Of a DNA stretch of 64,000 nucleotides, positions 34,597 to 43,122 are shown piece by piece. This DNA comes from Thalassorhabdus alkalitolerans. Lineage in GTDB: Bacteria > Bacillota > Bacilli > Bacillales > Marinococcaceae. The translations under genes were made by a program, and so were the position numbers. The stretch lies in assembly GCF_042656585.1 (NCBI RefSeq), contig NZ_JBHSPG010000023.1, one strand, 5' to 3'. Position 1 is the stretch's first letter. The number at the start of each line of letters is the position of its first letter. Under the pieces are notes generated by a model that was given only the letters and a program-made list of their open reading frames with translations, was not told the origin of the DNA and did not search any database.

Positions 34597-35037
34597 CATT
34601 CATATTTTTTACATACCCCATAGCCTAAGCTCCATTTCTATGGTAAAAATATAATATTAGAGTTTTTTTGATGATAGCTCAAAAAGAAGTATCTTAGAGA
34701 AAAAAGAAGCTTAAAAGAGTTATATACAGGGTAATACGGATAAAGGGATACTGGCTTTTGCAGCAAAGCACAACGAAAAAGATAAAACATCACCTCATCA
34801 AGAAGTAAGTTTATTGAATATTTGCTAAATGAAGGAAGAATGAGTGTGATTGACACTATCTGCTATCGATTGAATGAGATTGACCAGTCAATGAATCTCA
34901 CACTCCTATTTCCGGATAATTACGATATAATGCCAGCAAACACCTTTTGAGTGTGACTATTCATTGTGATAGCCTTATCTTTGGAGAATATTTAGAAAAT
35001 GAAGAGAAAAAAACAGTATGGGAGTTGTAAATAGGAG
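34597..35037 (+). other. Aspartate kinase upstream region
   Basis: This 441-bp region has a perfect TATAAT at 34926-34931 but no clear -35. Three copies of GAGTGTGA surround it: 34842-34849, an inverted copy at 34898-34905, and 34949-34956. A small palindrome ATTGACCAGTCAAT lies near 34879. No lysine riboswitch core or T-box was found. The repeats look like an operator, but the regulator is unknown. Confidence 0.5.
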
Positions 35038-36405
35038 ATGAAAGTAGCCAAATTTGGTGGTACATCCTTAGCTAGTGCAGAACAAATTAAGAAAGTCGCA
35101 GATATTATCACTTCTGATAATGACCGAAGACTAGTGGTTGTCTCAGCACCAGGAAAAAGAACGGATGAAGATACGAAAGTCACTGATTTACTTATTCGCT
35201 TAGGGGAAACATACTTAGAGAAAAAAGAAGCGGAGAAGGAACTTCAGGATGTAGTTGAGCGTTTTAGCGATATCGCAGCTGGCTTGAATTTAGATGAAGA
35301 TATAGTAAAAACAATTGAAGATGACCTTAGAAGCCGTCTTTCATATGATACCGCAAACCCTGAGCAGTTTATGGACCAGATCAAAGCAGCAGGGGAAGAT
35401 AACAATGCTAAAGTGGTAGCTCGTTATCTTCAAAGCATTGGTGTGGTTGCTGAGTATGTAAACCCTCAAGAAGCAGGTTTATATGTAAGTGATGAGCCAG
35501 GAAATGCTCAAGTACTTCCTGAAGCGTACGATCACCTTTATAAATTGCGTGAAAAAAATGGGGTATTAGTCTTCCCTGGATTTTTCGGTTATTCCAAAGA
35601 AGGCCGGTTAGTTACGTTTTCACGTGGAGGGTCTGATATTACCGGCTCTATCGTTGCGGCAGGGGTACAGGCAGAACTTTATGAAAACTTTACTGATGTA
35701 GATTCAGTATTTGCTGCAAACCCTAAGGTAGTAGAAGAGCCTGTAGCGATTAAAAGAATGACATACAGAGAAATGAGGGAGCTTTCTTACGCGGGGTTTG
35801 CGGTCTTTCATGATGAGGCATTAATCCCTGCGTTTAGAAAATCCATCCCTGTGTGCATCAAAAATACGAATAATCCTCAAGGCAGCGGCACAATGATTAT
35901 CGCAGAAAGAGAATATGCATTAAATCCAATTATAGGAATTGCAGCAGATAAAGGCTTTAGCACTATTTATGTGCGTAAGTATTTAATGAACCGTGAAGTT
36001 GGTTTTGGACGTCGTTTATTAGAAATCATTGAGGACGAGGAGATTTCTTACGAGCATATTCCATCAGGTATTGATGATACTTCTGTCATTCTCGAAGACA
36101 GCCAGATGACCCCAGAAAAAGAAGAGCGCATTATACGCAGAATTATGGATGAATTAGGTGCAGATGATGCGTATATTGAAAGAGGATTTGCTATGATCAT
36201 GCTTGTTGGAGAAGGCATGCATGAAACAGTAGGCATTGCTGCTAGAGCGAGCAAAGCTTTATCTGATAATGGAGTAAACATTGAAATGATCAACCAGGGT
36301 TCCTCCGAGGTCTCACTGGCCTTCGGTATTAAGGAGGAAAATGTTGATAAAGCCATCAGTGGGCTTTACGAAGAATTTTTCAGTGCAAAAACAGTGCTTC
36401 AATAA
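35038..36405 (+). CDS. Aspartate kinase (YclM/LysC-III type)
   Basis: A 455-residue monofunctional aspartokinase that phosphorylates aspartate for lysine, threonine and methionine synthesis. It has KFGGTS at residues 4-9, the kinase domain to about 290 (SRGGSDITGS), and two ACT domains at the C-terminus (FSTIYVRKYLMN, VGIAARASKALSDNGVNIEMINQGSSE). Length and sequence resemble YclM of B. subtilis, the lysine-plus-threonine-sensitive enzyme, rather than the alpha/beta LysC isozymes. ATG 35038 has GGGAG upstream and a closer GGAG. Confidence 0.93.
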   Translation: MKVAKFGGTSLASAEQIKKVADIITSDNDRRLVVVSAPGKRTDEDTKVTDLLIRLGETYLEKKEAEKELQDVVERFSDIAAGLNLDEDIVKTIEDDLRSRLSYDTANPEQFMDQIKAAGEDNNAKVVARYLQSIGVVAEYVNPQEAGLYVSDEPGNAQVLPEAYDHLYKLREKNGVLVFPGFFGYSKEGRLVTFSRGGSDITGSIVAAGVQAELYENFTDVDSVFAANPKVVEEPVAIKRMTYREMRELSYAGFAVFHDEALIPAFRKSIPVCIKNTNNPQGSGTMIIAEREYALNPIIGIAADKGFSTIYVRKYLMNREVGFGRRLLEIIEDEEISYEHIPSGIDDTSVILEDSQMTPEKEERIIRRIMDELGADDAYIERGFAMIMLVGEGMHETVGIAARASKALSDNGVNIEMINQGSSEVSLAFGIKEENVDKAISGLYEEFFSAKTVLQ

Positions 36406-36409
36406 TTCA

Positions 36410-36444
36410 TAAAAAAAGCAGCCTATAAAAGGCTGCTTTTTTTA
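36410..36444. terminator. Bidirectional terminator
   Basis: The arms AAAAAAAGCAGCCT / AGGCTGCTTTTTTT lie between the convergent aspartate kinase and sodium channel genes. Confidence 0.9.
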
Positions 36445-36452
36445 TGAATTTC

Positions 36453-37322
36453 CTAGTTTTTTATATTTTTATTCTGCTCGATCAAAAGTTCTTTAAGCTC
36501 TGCAACTTCCTTTCGCAGCTCTTTTATATCTGTTTCTTGTTCCTCATGTCCTTTTGCCAGTTCTTTATGATCTTCCTTTAGGTCAGCTTTCACATCCGGA
36601 AGCTCCATTTCATTGGCTTTTTCCACATTATTTACAATAACCCCGATAAAGAGGTTAAAGACAACGAACGTTCCAACAAGGACAAACGCTACAAAGTATA
36701 TCCAGGACCATGGATCTTCCGCAAAAATCGGGCGCATAACGCCGCTTGCCCATGATTCCAAGGTAACAACCTGGAAGAGAGTCAGTAAGGAAAGTTCAAG
36801 ATTCCCAAAGTATTCAGGTGCTATATCAGCGTACAGCATCGTACCGATCACAGCAAAAATGTAAAAAATGATACTCATCAGAATAAGAATATTTCCTAAA
36901 GCTGGTATTGTCATGAGCAGTGCATCTACTAATCTACGCAAAGAGGGAATGACAGAAATCATCCGAAGAACACGAAGGACACGTAGTACCCTTAGCACTG
37001 TGACAAAATGCGCTCCAACAAAAACATGGCTCGCTGCAACAATTAAAAAGTCAAACCAGTTCCACGCACCTTTAAAGAAAGATGTGAAAGGTTTAGCCGC
37101 GTACATACGAAGGGCAATTTCTATAGTGAAAATCCAGATGAGAATACGGTCGGCTAAAAAGAAAGTATCTCTGTTGGCTTCGTAAACACCTGGATAAGTT
37201 TCAATACCGACAATAATGGCATTAATGATAATAATAGTGAGGACGGTGTAAGTGAACGCAGGATGGTTCACCAATACAGCGGCTTTTTCGCGCATCGTCC
37301 TGGGCTTTTTTTCTGTTGACAT
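36453..37322 (-). CDS. Voltage-gated sodium channel, NaChBac family
   Basis: A 289-residue single-domain six-helix channel subunit (functional as a tetramer). S4 carries arginines at every third position (R111, R114, R117, R120) in repeated RVL units. The selectivity filter TLESWAS (187-193) is identical to that of NaChBac of B. halodurans, which defines Na+ selectivity. A C-terminal heptad coiled coil (about 245-285) would assemble the tetramer. In alkaliphiles this channel supports pH homeostasis, motility and chemotaxis. ATG follows GTGGAGGC. Confidence 0.95.
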   Translation of the reverse strand: MSTEKKPRTMREKAAVLVNHPAFTYTVLTIIIINAIIVGIETYPGVYEANRDTFFLADRILIWIFTIEIALRMYAAKPFTSFFKGAWNWFDFLIVAASHVFVGAHFVTVLRVLRVLRVLRMISVIPSLRRLVDALLMTIPALGNILILMSIIFYIFAVIGTMLYADIAPEYFGNLELSLLTLFQVVTLESWASGVMRPIFAEDPWSWIYFVAFVLVGTFVVFNLFIGVIVNNVEKANEMELPDVKADLKEDHKELAKGHEEQETDIKELRKEVAELKELLIEQNKNIKN

Positions 37323-37487
37323 ACAAGGTTTGCCTCCACTTTCCTATTTAAATAAATAAAGAGCTGCAACTTAGGCTGAAATCACGACAAAACCCAGTCG
37401 TTATGATTCTACTAAACTTTATCTCTAGAGGGAAGAGTTTAAGATTCAACTATTTTGTGAAGCTTCTCTGAAGAGACTAGTCCCGTA

Positions 37488-37520
37488 AAAAAAGGCTTTG
37501 GATGTCCCAAAGCCTTTCAT
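37488..37520 (-). terminator. Terminator of the proBAC operon
   Basis: The stem AAAGGCTTTGG / CCAAAGCCTTT with a T-run on the minus strand. Confidence 0.88.
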
Positions 37521-37528
37521 GAAGGAAG

Positions 37529-38368
37529 TCAAGAGGAGGTCGGTGTTTTGCTGGAGACCCCAAGTTCCTCTGAACGCTTGACTGCGCGTTCAATTGCCTT
37601 TTGTAAACCATGCTGGACGCCATGACTTTCAAGGACCTCAAAGGCAGCTTCAGTAGTGCCCCCCGGGCTCATGACCTCTTTATATAATTCTCTGGAGGAC
37701 TTGTCTGTGTTCTGCAGTCTTTTGGAAGCTCCGTAAAGGGTCTGGATAATTAGTTCTTTGGCTTCTTGCTCTTCAAGTCCTGTTTCCCTTGCTGCTTGTT
37801 CCATGGCTTCGACGATATAATAAACATAGGCAGGACCACTTCCTGATAAACCAGTGACAGCATCTAACTTGCCTTCTTCCAGGGTAGTTACAGTGCCAAT
37901 GGCCTGAAACAAGCTCTGGCTGACAGCAAGGTCCTGCTTGGAAGCAAAACTGCCTGGAGTCATAGCCGTTGCTGATGCTCCCACCTTTGCTGAAGTATTT
38001 GGCATGGTGCGGATAATAGGGATTTCTTTTTGACAAAGCTTTTGAATGTATGCTGTGGAAATGCCGGCCAAGACAGATATGAGAAGCTGATTTTCACCTA
38101 AAACGCTTTGGATATCAGATATGGCTTCCTCTACATGCTTTGGTTTTACGGCTAATACTACAATATTTGCTTTTCCGACAGCTGCTTCTTTATCTGAAGT
38201 TGTATTAATCCCGTACTGGTCTGAAAGATACGTTAACCGTTCTTTTTCTGAGTTATTCGTTGCAGTGATTTGTTCAGGAGCCAAAAGCTCTTTACTGAGC
38301 AGGCCGCCAATAATGGATTCTGCCATAGACCCTGCACCCACAAACGTCACATGATAATTACGCAGCAT
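37529..38368 (-). CDS. proC: Pyrroline-5-carboxylate reductase
   Basis: A 279-residue enzyme for the last step of proline synthesis. The N-terminal Rossmann motif is VGAGSMAESIIGG (10-22), VLAVKPKHVE follows, and the C-terminal dimerisation region has GLSGSGPAYVY and SPGGTTEAAFEVLE. ATG follows AGGAGGAATAAAA. It is the last gene of proB-proA-proC and corresponds to proI/proC paralogs of B. subtilis. Confidence 0.95.
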   Translation of the reverse strand: MLRNYHVTFVGAGSMAESIIGGLLSKELLAPEQITATNNSEKERLTYLSDQYGINTTSDKEAAVGKANIVVLAVKPKHVEEAISDIQSVLGENQLLISVLAGISTAYIQKLCQKEIPIIRTMPNTSAKVGASATAMTPGSFASKQDLAVSQSLFQAIGTVTTLEEGKLDAVTGLSGSGPAYVYYIVEAMEQAARETGLEEQEAKELIIQTLYGASKRLQNTDKSSRELYKEVMSPGGTTEAAFEVLESHGVQHGLQKAIERAVKRSEELGVSSKTPTSS

Positions 38369-38379
38369 TTTTATTCCTC

Positions 38380-39627
38380 CTAGCCTTTGATTTGGCCATT
38401 GCCTTTAATAAGATATTTCGTGGAAGTTAATGCTTTCAGGCCCATTGGCCCTCTTGCATGAAGCTTTTGTGTGCTGATACCGATTTCTGCTCCAAAGCCA
38501 AATTCGAATCCATCAGTAAAGCGGGTCGATGCGTTATGATATAAGGCTGCAGCATCCACATTGGAAAAAAAGCTCTCTACATTCTCTCTGGTTTCACTGA
38601 TGATCGCTTCTGAGTGGCTGGTGCCATGCTTTTTTATGTGCGCAATCGCTTCCTCGGCACTGTCCACGATTTTCATAGACACTGTCAAATCTAAATACTC
38701 TGTATCCCAGTCTTTTTCAGTAGCTTCTGCAACAGCTGAATCATACTTACGTACGTTAGCATCGCCGCGGATAGTGACATCTTTATCTTGTAAAGCATGA
38801 AGAAGTCGAGATAAATGGTCTTCAGCCCATTTATCATGCACAAGTATGGTTTCGGCTGCATTGCAGACAGAAGGACGCTGGGTTTTGGCATTAATTGCAA
38901 TGGATAATGCCATGTCTTCTTCAGCAGTTTCATCAATGTATATATGGCAGTTTCCTACTCCCGTTTCAAGCACTGGAACAGATGCCTGTTTGACCACTGT
39001 TTGGATCAGGTTTGCTCCTCCACGGGGGATCAATACATCCAAATACTCATTCATTGTAAACATGGTAGATGCAGCTTCCCTGGAAGTGTCTTGAACGAGC
39101 TGAACAGCTTCCTTTGGCAGCCCGCTTTTCTCCAAAGCAGAGTGGAGGGAGGACACAATTGCTTGATTGGACGCAAAAGCAGAGGAACTGCCTCTAAGAA
39201 GAACAGCATTTCCGGTTTTCAGTGATAAAGCAGAGGCATCAACTGTAACATTTGGCCTTGCTTCATAGATCATGCCAATGACACCGATTGGCACACGGAC
39301 ATTTTGAATATCCAGTCCATTTGGCTGTGTCCAGGATTCAATCTCTTCACCCACCGGGTCAGGCAGCTCGACAATTTGTCTCATGCCTTCAGCCATATCC
39401 TTTATTCGTTCTTCTGATAAGCGAAGTCGATCTAAAAGAGTGGAAGAGAAGCCTTTCTTTTCTCCTTCTTCCAGGTCTTTTTTATTGGCAGACAGGATCT
39501 TATCACTATCTAATTCAAGCTGTTCTGCCATCTTTTGAATGGCTTCATTTTTTATTGATGTAGAAAGAGGAGCCAACACAGCAGCAGCTTCTTTCGCCAG
39601 TTTTCCTTGTTGATAAATCGCATCCAT
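38380..39627 (-). CDS. proA: Gamma-glutamyl phosphate reductase
   Basis: A 415-residue aldehyde-dehydrogenase-fold enzyme reducing glutamyl 5-phosphate. The catalytic cysteine lies in QRPSVCNAAET (about 250-260), and the nucleotide region VPIGVIGMIYEARPNVT is typical. It begins 21 nt after proB and ends 11 nt before proC. Confidence 0.95.
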   Translation of the reverse strand: MDAIYQQGKLAKEAAAVLAPLSTSIKNEAIQKMAEQLELDSDKILSANKKDLEEGEKKGFSSTLLDRLRLSEERIKDMAEGMRQIVELPDPVGEEIESWTQPNGLDIQNVRVPIGVIGMIYEARPNVTVDASALSLKTGNAVLLRGSSSAFASNQAIVSSLHSALEKSGLPKEAVQLVQDTSREAASTMFTMNEYLDVLIPRGGANLIQTVVKQASVPVLETGVGNCHIYIDETAEEDMALSIAINAKTQRPSVCNAAETILVHDKWAEDHLSRLLHALQDKDVTIRGDANVRKYDSAVAEATEKDWDTEYLDLTVSMKIVDSAEEAIAHIKKHGTSHSEAIISETRENVESFFSNVDAAALYHNASTRFTDGFEFGFGAEIGISTQKLHARGPMGLKALTSTKYLIKGNGQIKG

Positions 39628-39648
39628 GTATGAAACATCCTTTCCTTT

Positions 39649-40752
39649 TTAGCTGTGCACCCAGTCATCTCTGTGGATGACTTCGGCACGCGCGGTTTTT
39701 GTGTAATAAAGGGCTTCCTGTGACGGTTTCCCTTTTATTTGTTTAAGCTCAGTAGAAGAGACATTGATCTGCCCTTTACCTAGAACATTTCCTTTTTCAT
39801 CAATAACTTCTACCACAGCTCCTTTAGAAAAGGAGCCGTAAAAATCTACCACTCCTGCCGGAAGCAGGCTTTTCCCTTTATAAAGGATAGCATCCCTTGC
39901 TCCATCATCAATAATAACCTGGCCTGAGACTTGTGAGTGGAGAGAGATCCATTGCTTTTTGTTTTTTAAAATAAATGCACCGGGAAAACCAATATACGTA
40001 CCGTCCCCTTTGCCAGATAAGATATCCATCAGCGCTCCCTCGTTTTCACCAGAGCCGATAAAGCAGCTTACTCCTAAAGAAAGAGCGGTTTTTGCAGCTT
40101 CCAGCTTAGAACGCATGCCCCCTGTTCCCACCTTGCTCCCAGAGGAGCCTGCCTGGGAAAGGAGTTCCCCGGTAATTTCCGGTAAGAAATGGTAACGTTT
40201 GGCTGAAGGGGTGTCATTAGGGTTAGCATCATAAATCCCATTAATATCTGTCAGGATAATTAATGTCTGGGCATGAACCAGTCCGCTGACAAGAGCAGAT
40301 AGCAGGTCATTATCACCGAATGTTAACTCATCGACTGCGATGGAATCATTTTCGTTTATAATAGGAAGGACTTTTCGGTGAAGGAGTTCAGTTAAAGTTG
40401 TATAGGCATTTTTGTGCTGGGACCTGCTTGAAAAGTTATCGCGTGTCAAGAGGATTTGACCAGCCGAGATGTTATGTTTTTTTAATTCTTCGGTATAAGC
40501 CTGCATTAATATCCCTTGGCCTACTGCAGCTGCTGCTTGTTTTCCGCCAATGGTTACAGGTCTTGAAGGATAACCGATTTCTGTAAATCCGGCTGCCACT
40601 GCTCCTGAGGAGATGAGGATGACCTCATGCCCTGCATGTTTTAGGTCAGCGATTTCTTTCACATACCTTTGAAGCTTTTCGCGGCTTAATCCACCCTTTG
40701 CATTTGTGAGAGAACTGCTTCCGATTTTAATGACAATTCTTTCCTTGGCCAC
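39649..40752 (-). CDS. proB: Glutamate 5-kinase with PUA domain
   Basis: A 367-residue enzyme for the first, feedback-inhibited step of proline synthesis. It has an amino-acid kinase domain (KIGSSSLTNAKG near the N-terminus; DNDLLSALVS) and a C-terminal PUA domain (about 275-360). I use GTG 40752, which has CCAGGTGAT upstream; GTG 40761 is the alternative. It is first in the operon, preceded by a proline T-box, so expression depends on tRNA-Pro charging. This suggests an anabolic rather than an osmotic route. Confidence 0.94.
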   Translation of the reverse strand: MAKERIVIKIGSSSLTNAKGGLSREKLQRYVKEIADLKHAGHEVILISSGAVAAGFTEIGYPSRPVTIGGKQAAAAVGQGILMQAYTEELKKHNISAGQILLTRDNFSSRSQHKNAYTTLTELLHRKVLPIINENDSIAVDELTFGDNDLLSALVSGLVHAQTLIILTDINGIYDANPNDTPSAKRYHFLPEITGELLSQAGSSGSKVGTGGMRSKLEAAKTALSLGVSCFIGSGENEGALMDILSGKGDGTYIGFPGAFILKNKKQWISLHSQVSGQVIIDDGARDAILYKGKSLLPAGVVDFYGSFSKGAVVEVIDEKGNVLGKGQINVSSTELKQIKGKPSQEALYYTKTARAEVIHRDDWVHS

Positions 40753-40818
40753 ATTTATCACCTGGTTCTTTTTATTTCACAGCTCGTAAAGAGACATCTT
40801 CTGAAATGCTTTTCAATA

Positions 40819-41063
40819 AAAAAAGCCCTTCTGTCCAGTAAAGGACGGAAGGGCTTCTTTCCGCGGTACCACCTTTTGTTGACGCAATCTAAACGTCCAC
40901 TCGCTTACCCTTATCGCGGGAAACGGTCGGGTTTATCCCCGACGGCTCCAGGGCAGGTTCGAAAACTTCACAGCGATGAAACCTTTCAGCCTATGGGTTC
41001 CATTCTCTGACGCTTGAATGATAATCTACTATTCCCTTTCAACACCTGATCGATCATTTTATA
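40819..41063 (-). promoter_or_regulatory. T-box riboswitch, proline-specific, upstream of proBAC
   Basis: On the minus strand, the T-box core GGTGGTACCGCGG (plus 40861-40873) is followed by a terminator (GCCCTTC / GAAGGGC, T-run at 40818-40824). Upstream are the Stem I kink-turn element (AATAGTAGA), AGAGAATGG, and the specifier region GAA-CCT-GCCCTGGAG. CCT is a proline codon, in agreement with the genes controlled. Uncharged tRNA-Pro should stabilise the antiterminator. Confidence 0.92.
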
Positions 41064-41067
41064 TTAC

Positions 41068-41097
41068 ATTATGTGTTGTAAACAGAAGAAATGTCAA
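41068..41097 (-). promoter_or_regulatory. Sigma-A promoter of the proBAC T-box leader
   Basis: TTGACA, an 18-bp spacer and CATAAT on the minus strand, placed a few bases before the T-box stem I. Confidence 0.65.
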
Positions 41098-41215
41098 GAT
41101 CTCCCCTAAAAAAATTGAAACTCAACTTTACTAACATGGGGCTCAGGGTATGTAAATGATAGAATAAAAAAATAAATGGCAAAGAAAATGATCTATAGCA
41201 AAGAGAGGAATCGTA

Positions 41216-41998
41216 ATGAAAAATAAAGTCATTGTAATTACAGGCGCGTCAAGCGGACTAGGAGCGTGGATCGCACGTGCGGCTGCCAGAAAGGGAGCAA
41301 AGGAGCTAGTCCTTATCGCAAGGTCAGAAGATAAATTGCTTGCTTTAAAGGAGGAAATCATAAAGCTTGGTGGCAATGCGATGGTGCTTCCTGGAGATAT
41401 TACAGAAACGGAGCAGGTGATTAAAGGGATAGAAAAGATCCTGAGGGAAAAAGGGCATATCGATGTTCTTATCAATAATGCAGGTTATGGGTTGTTTGAA
41501 AAAGTTATCGATACGCCAATTGAAGATATACAAGGGATGTTTGCTGTTAATGCAGTCGGTCTTATTCAAATGACTCGGGCTGTACTTCCTTCTATGACAG
41601 CCAGAAAACAAGGTCACATTATAAACATTTCTTCTCAGGCCGGCAAAATTGCGACCCCAAAATCAGCAGTATATTCTGCAACGAAGCATGCTGTTCTTGG
41701 CTTTACAAACAGTCTTCGCATGGAAGTGGAGGACGATGGAATCATTGTAAGCGCCGTTAATCCCGGCCCGATAAAAACCCCATTTTTTGAGAAAGCAGAT
41801 AAACAAGGCACCTATGAAAAAAATGTTGAGAAATTTATGTTGTCTCCTGATAAGGTGGCAAGAAAAACCCTAAAGCTTATTAAGAAGCCAAAGAGAGAAA
41901 TGAATCTCCCTTTGTGGATGAACGCAGGGGCAAAGATTTATGGAGTAGCACCGAGGTTATTGGAAAGAGCTGCCGGAAAGCAGTTTAAACAAAAATAA
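41216..41998 (+). CDS. Short-chain dehydrogenase/reductase (YqjQ-like)
   Basis: A 260-residue classical SDR: TGASSGLG cofactor motif (10-17), NNAG (near 91-94), catalytic Ser in INISSQAG, and Y-x-x-x-K in YSATKHA (about 155-160). Sequence and setting (beside the proC-type gene and a yqzH remnant) resemble yqjQ of B. subtilis. Substrate unknown. ATG follows GAGAGGAATC. Confidence 0.87.
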   Translation: MKNKVIVITGASSGLGAWIARAAARKGAKELVLIARSEDKLLALKEEIIKLGGNAMVLPGDITETEQVIKGIEKILREKGHIDVLINNAGYGLFEKVIDTPIEDIQGMFAVNAVGLIQMTRAVLPSMTARKQGHIINISSQAGKIATPKSAVYSATKHAVLGFTNSLRMEVEDDGIIVSAVNPGPIKTPFFEKADKQGTYEKNVEKFMLSPDKVARKTLKLIKKPKREMNLPLWMNAGAKIYGVAPRLLERAAGKQFKQK

Positions 41999-42004
41999 AA
42001 TCAG

Positions 42005-42199
42005 TCAGGATTTGCCGCCGACTCTCCGGTAAACAACATCATAGGCAAATTCATGGAGGCTTAGGTCAAGGACCAGCTGCTGCTCTTTAATAACAGAGGC
42101 CATATGCTTTAGTTCTTCATTGGTAAAAGGAAGGAAGTCATCGCCGGATCCTTGGGTATAGGATGTTTTTTAATTTTTTATGGGGAAGATATCATTCAT
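42005..42199 (-). pseudogene. yqzH-like small gene with in-frame stop
   Basis: A 65-codon frame with a proper ribosome site (GAAGGGTG) and ATG at 42199. It is interrupted by TAA at codon 10 (42170-42172) but stays open in the same frame afterwards. The remainder reads SYTQGSGDDFLPFTNEELKH then LHEFAYDVVYRRVGG, a plausible conserved protein resembling YqzH, which I recall next to yqjQ. The stop sits in an A-rich stretch. No good internal start exists except Met at codon 33. It could be a pseudogene or a sequencing error. Confidence 0.6.
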
Positions 42200-42317
42200 T
42201 TTTCACCCTTCTTTGTTAGAACTACACATTATTTTAACAAAAAGAGGACATTACGAGGGAAAAGAATGCATAGGTGCAGGTGTGTTTGTTAAAATAAAGA
42301 GCGAGGAAACGTAGGAG

Positions 42318-42584
42318 GTGCCGAAAATTCAACCAAGGAAATTATTTACATGGGTAGGAATTGGCTTAGCCATTTTATGGTGCGTGGCGATTATGCTTCA
42401 ATTTACACAATATGCTATTGGGGATGCAGTGATAGGTTCCTTATTCATCGTTGTTTGTGTGGCAGTGTTTCTTACCTTATATTATCTTCATGAAAAAGGA
42501 AATAAGCATCTAAAAATTATTAATGGTGTATTGTTTCTCATTGGAACAGGCTCATTAGTCACGGCTGTTGTCCTGGCCTTTTAA
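42318..42584 (+). CDS. Small membrane protein, unknown, uncertain start
   Basis: An 88-residue protein with three hydrophobic segments (about 12-32, 36-56, 66-86) and a charged loop HEKGNKHLK. No family is recognised. The start is unclear. GTG 42318 overlaps an excellent ribosome site (AGGAGGTG, 42313-42320). The codon 6 nt after that site is ATT (42327), in frame, so initiation at ATT is possible and would shorten the protein by three residues. Confidence 0.6.
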   Translation: MPKIQPRKLFTWVGIGLAILWCVAIMLQFTQYAIGDAVIGSLFIVVCVAVFLTLYYLHEKGNKHLKIINGVLFLIGTGSLVTAVVLAF

Positions 42585-42631
42585 GAGTAGCTGTTTTTCT
42601 GCCTGGTGGCAGGAAAGCAGCTGTTTCATGT

Positions 42632-42952
42632 TTAAGGGCCGTTTTGAAAACGAACACAGTCTACACACCCTTTTCCACAGCAAAATCTTTTCTGCATTGG
42701 AACCTGAAAGCGAAGGGAATAGACATATTCGTTTGAAGGCTCATCCATGCGTACGAAAGTTAAAAAAGTAGTCAGCAGCTTTCCTTTGGCTGCATACGCA
42801 GCTGCTTTTCTTAGGCTTTCCTCAACTAGACTTTGCCGGTGTATAGCTTCAACATAAAGGAAATTGGTGCCAGCTATCTTTTTTCGTTGAATATGTATAG
42901 AAGGATGGTTTTCATGAAGATAGATAAAAAAACGTTTCCATGCTTCTTCCAT
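42632..42952 (-). CDS. Cysteine-motif protein of unknown function
   Basis: A 106-residue protein, N-terminally alpha/beta and basic, with a C-terminal CCGKGCVDC motif (about 91-99), a compact four-cysteine cluster that could bind a metal or Fe-S cluster. A similar C-C-G-x-G-C-x-x-C pattern occurs in 'oxidoreductase-like' domains, but I cannot assign it. ATG follows AGGAGCAAAAGG. It lies between the small membrane protein and ylbG. Confidence 0.6.
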   Translation of the reverse strand: MEEAWKRFFIYLHENHPSIHIQRKKIAGTNFLYVEAIHRQSLVEESLRKAAAYAAKGKLLTTFLTFVRMDEPSNEYVYSLRFQVPMQKRFCCGKGCVDCVRFQNGP

Positions 42953-43122
42953 TACCTTTTGCTCCTTTCCTTGGATAGGTAAAGAGATCTAATACACATA
43001 GTAGAAGACGTACTTCAATAATAAAAGAAAGAACAACTATGGAAATTACTGTATGATATTGCCGTTTTGTAAAAGTCATGCTAGACTAGGAGCAAACATA
43101 CGTACAAAGGAGCGGGCATGCC

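Noticed and set aside
34597..35037. Lysine riboswitch upstream of aspartate kinase
   Set aside because: No conserved lysine-aptamer core or terminator found by eye; only short repeats and a TATAAT were seen.
40797..40873. Simple terminator reading of the hairpin before proB
   Set aside because: The adjacent GGTGGTACCGCGG element and leader show it is the terminator half of a T-box switch.
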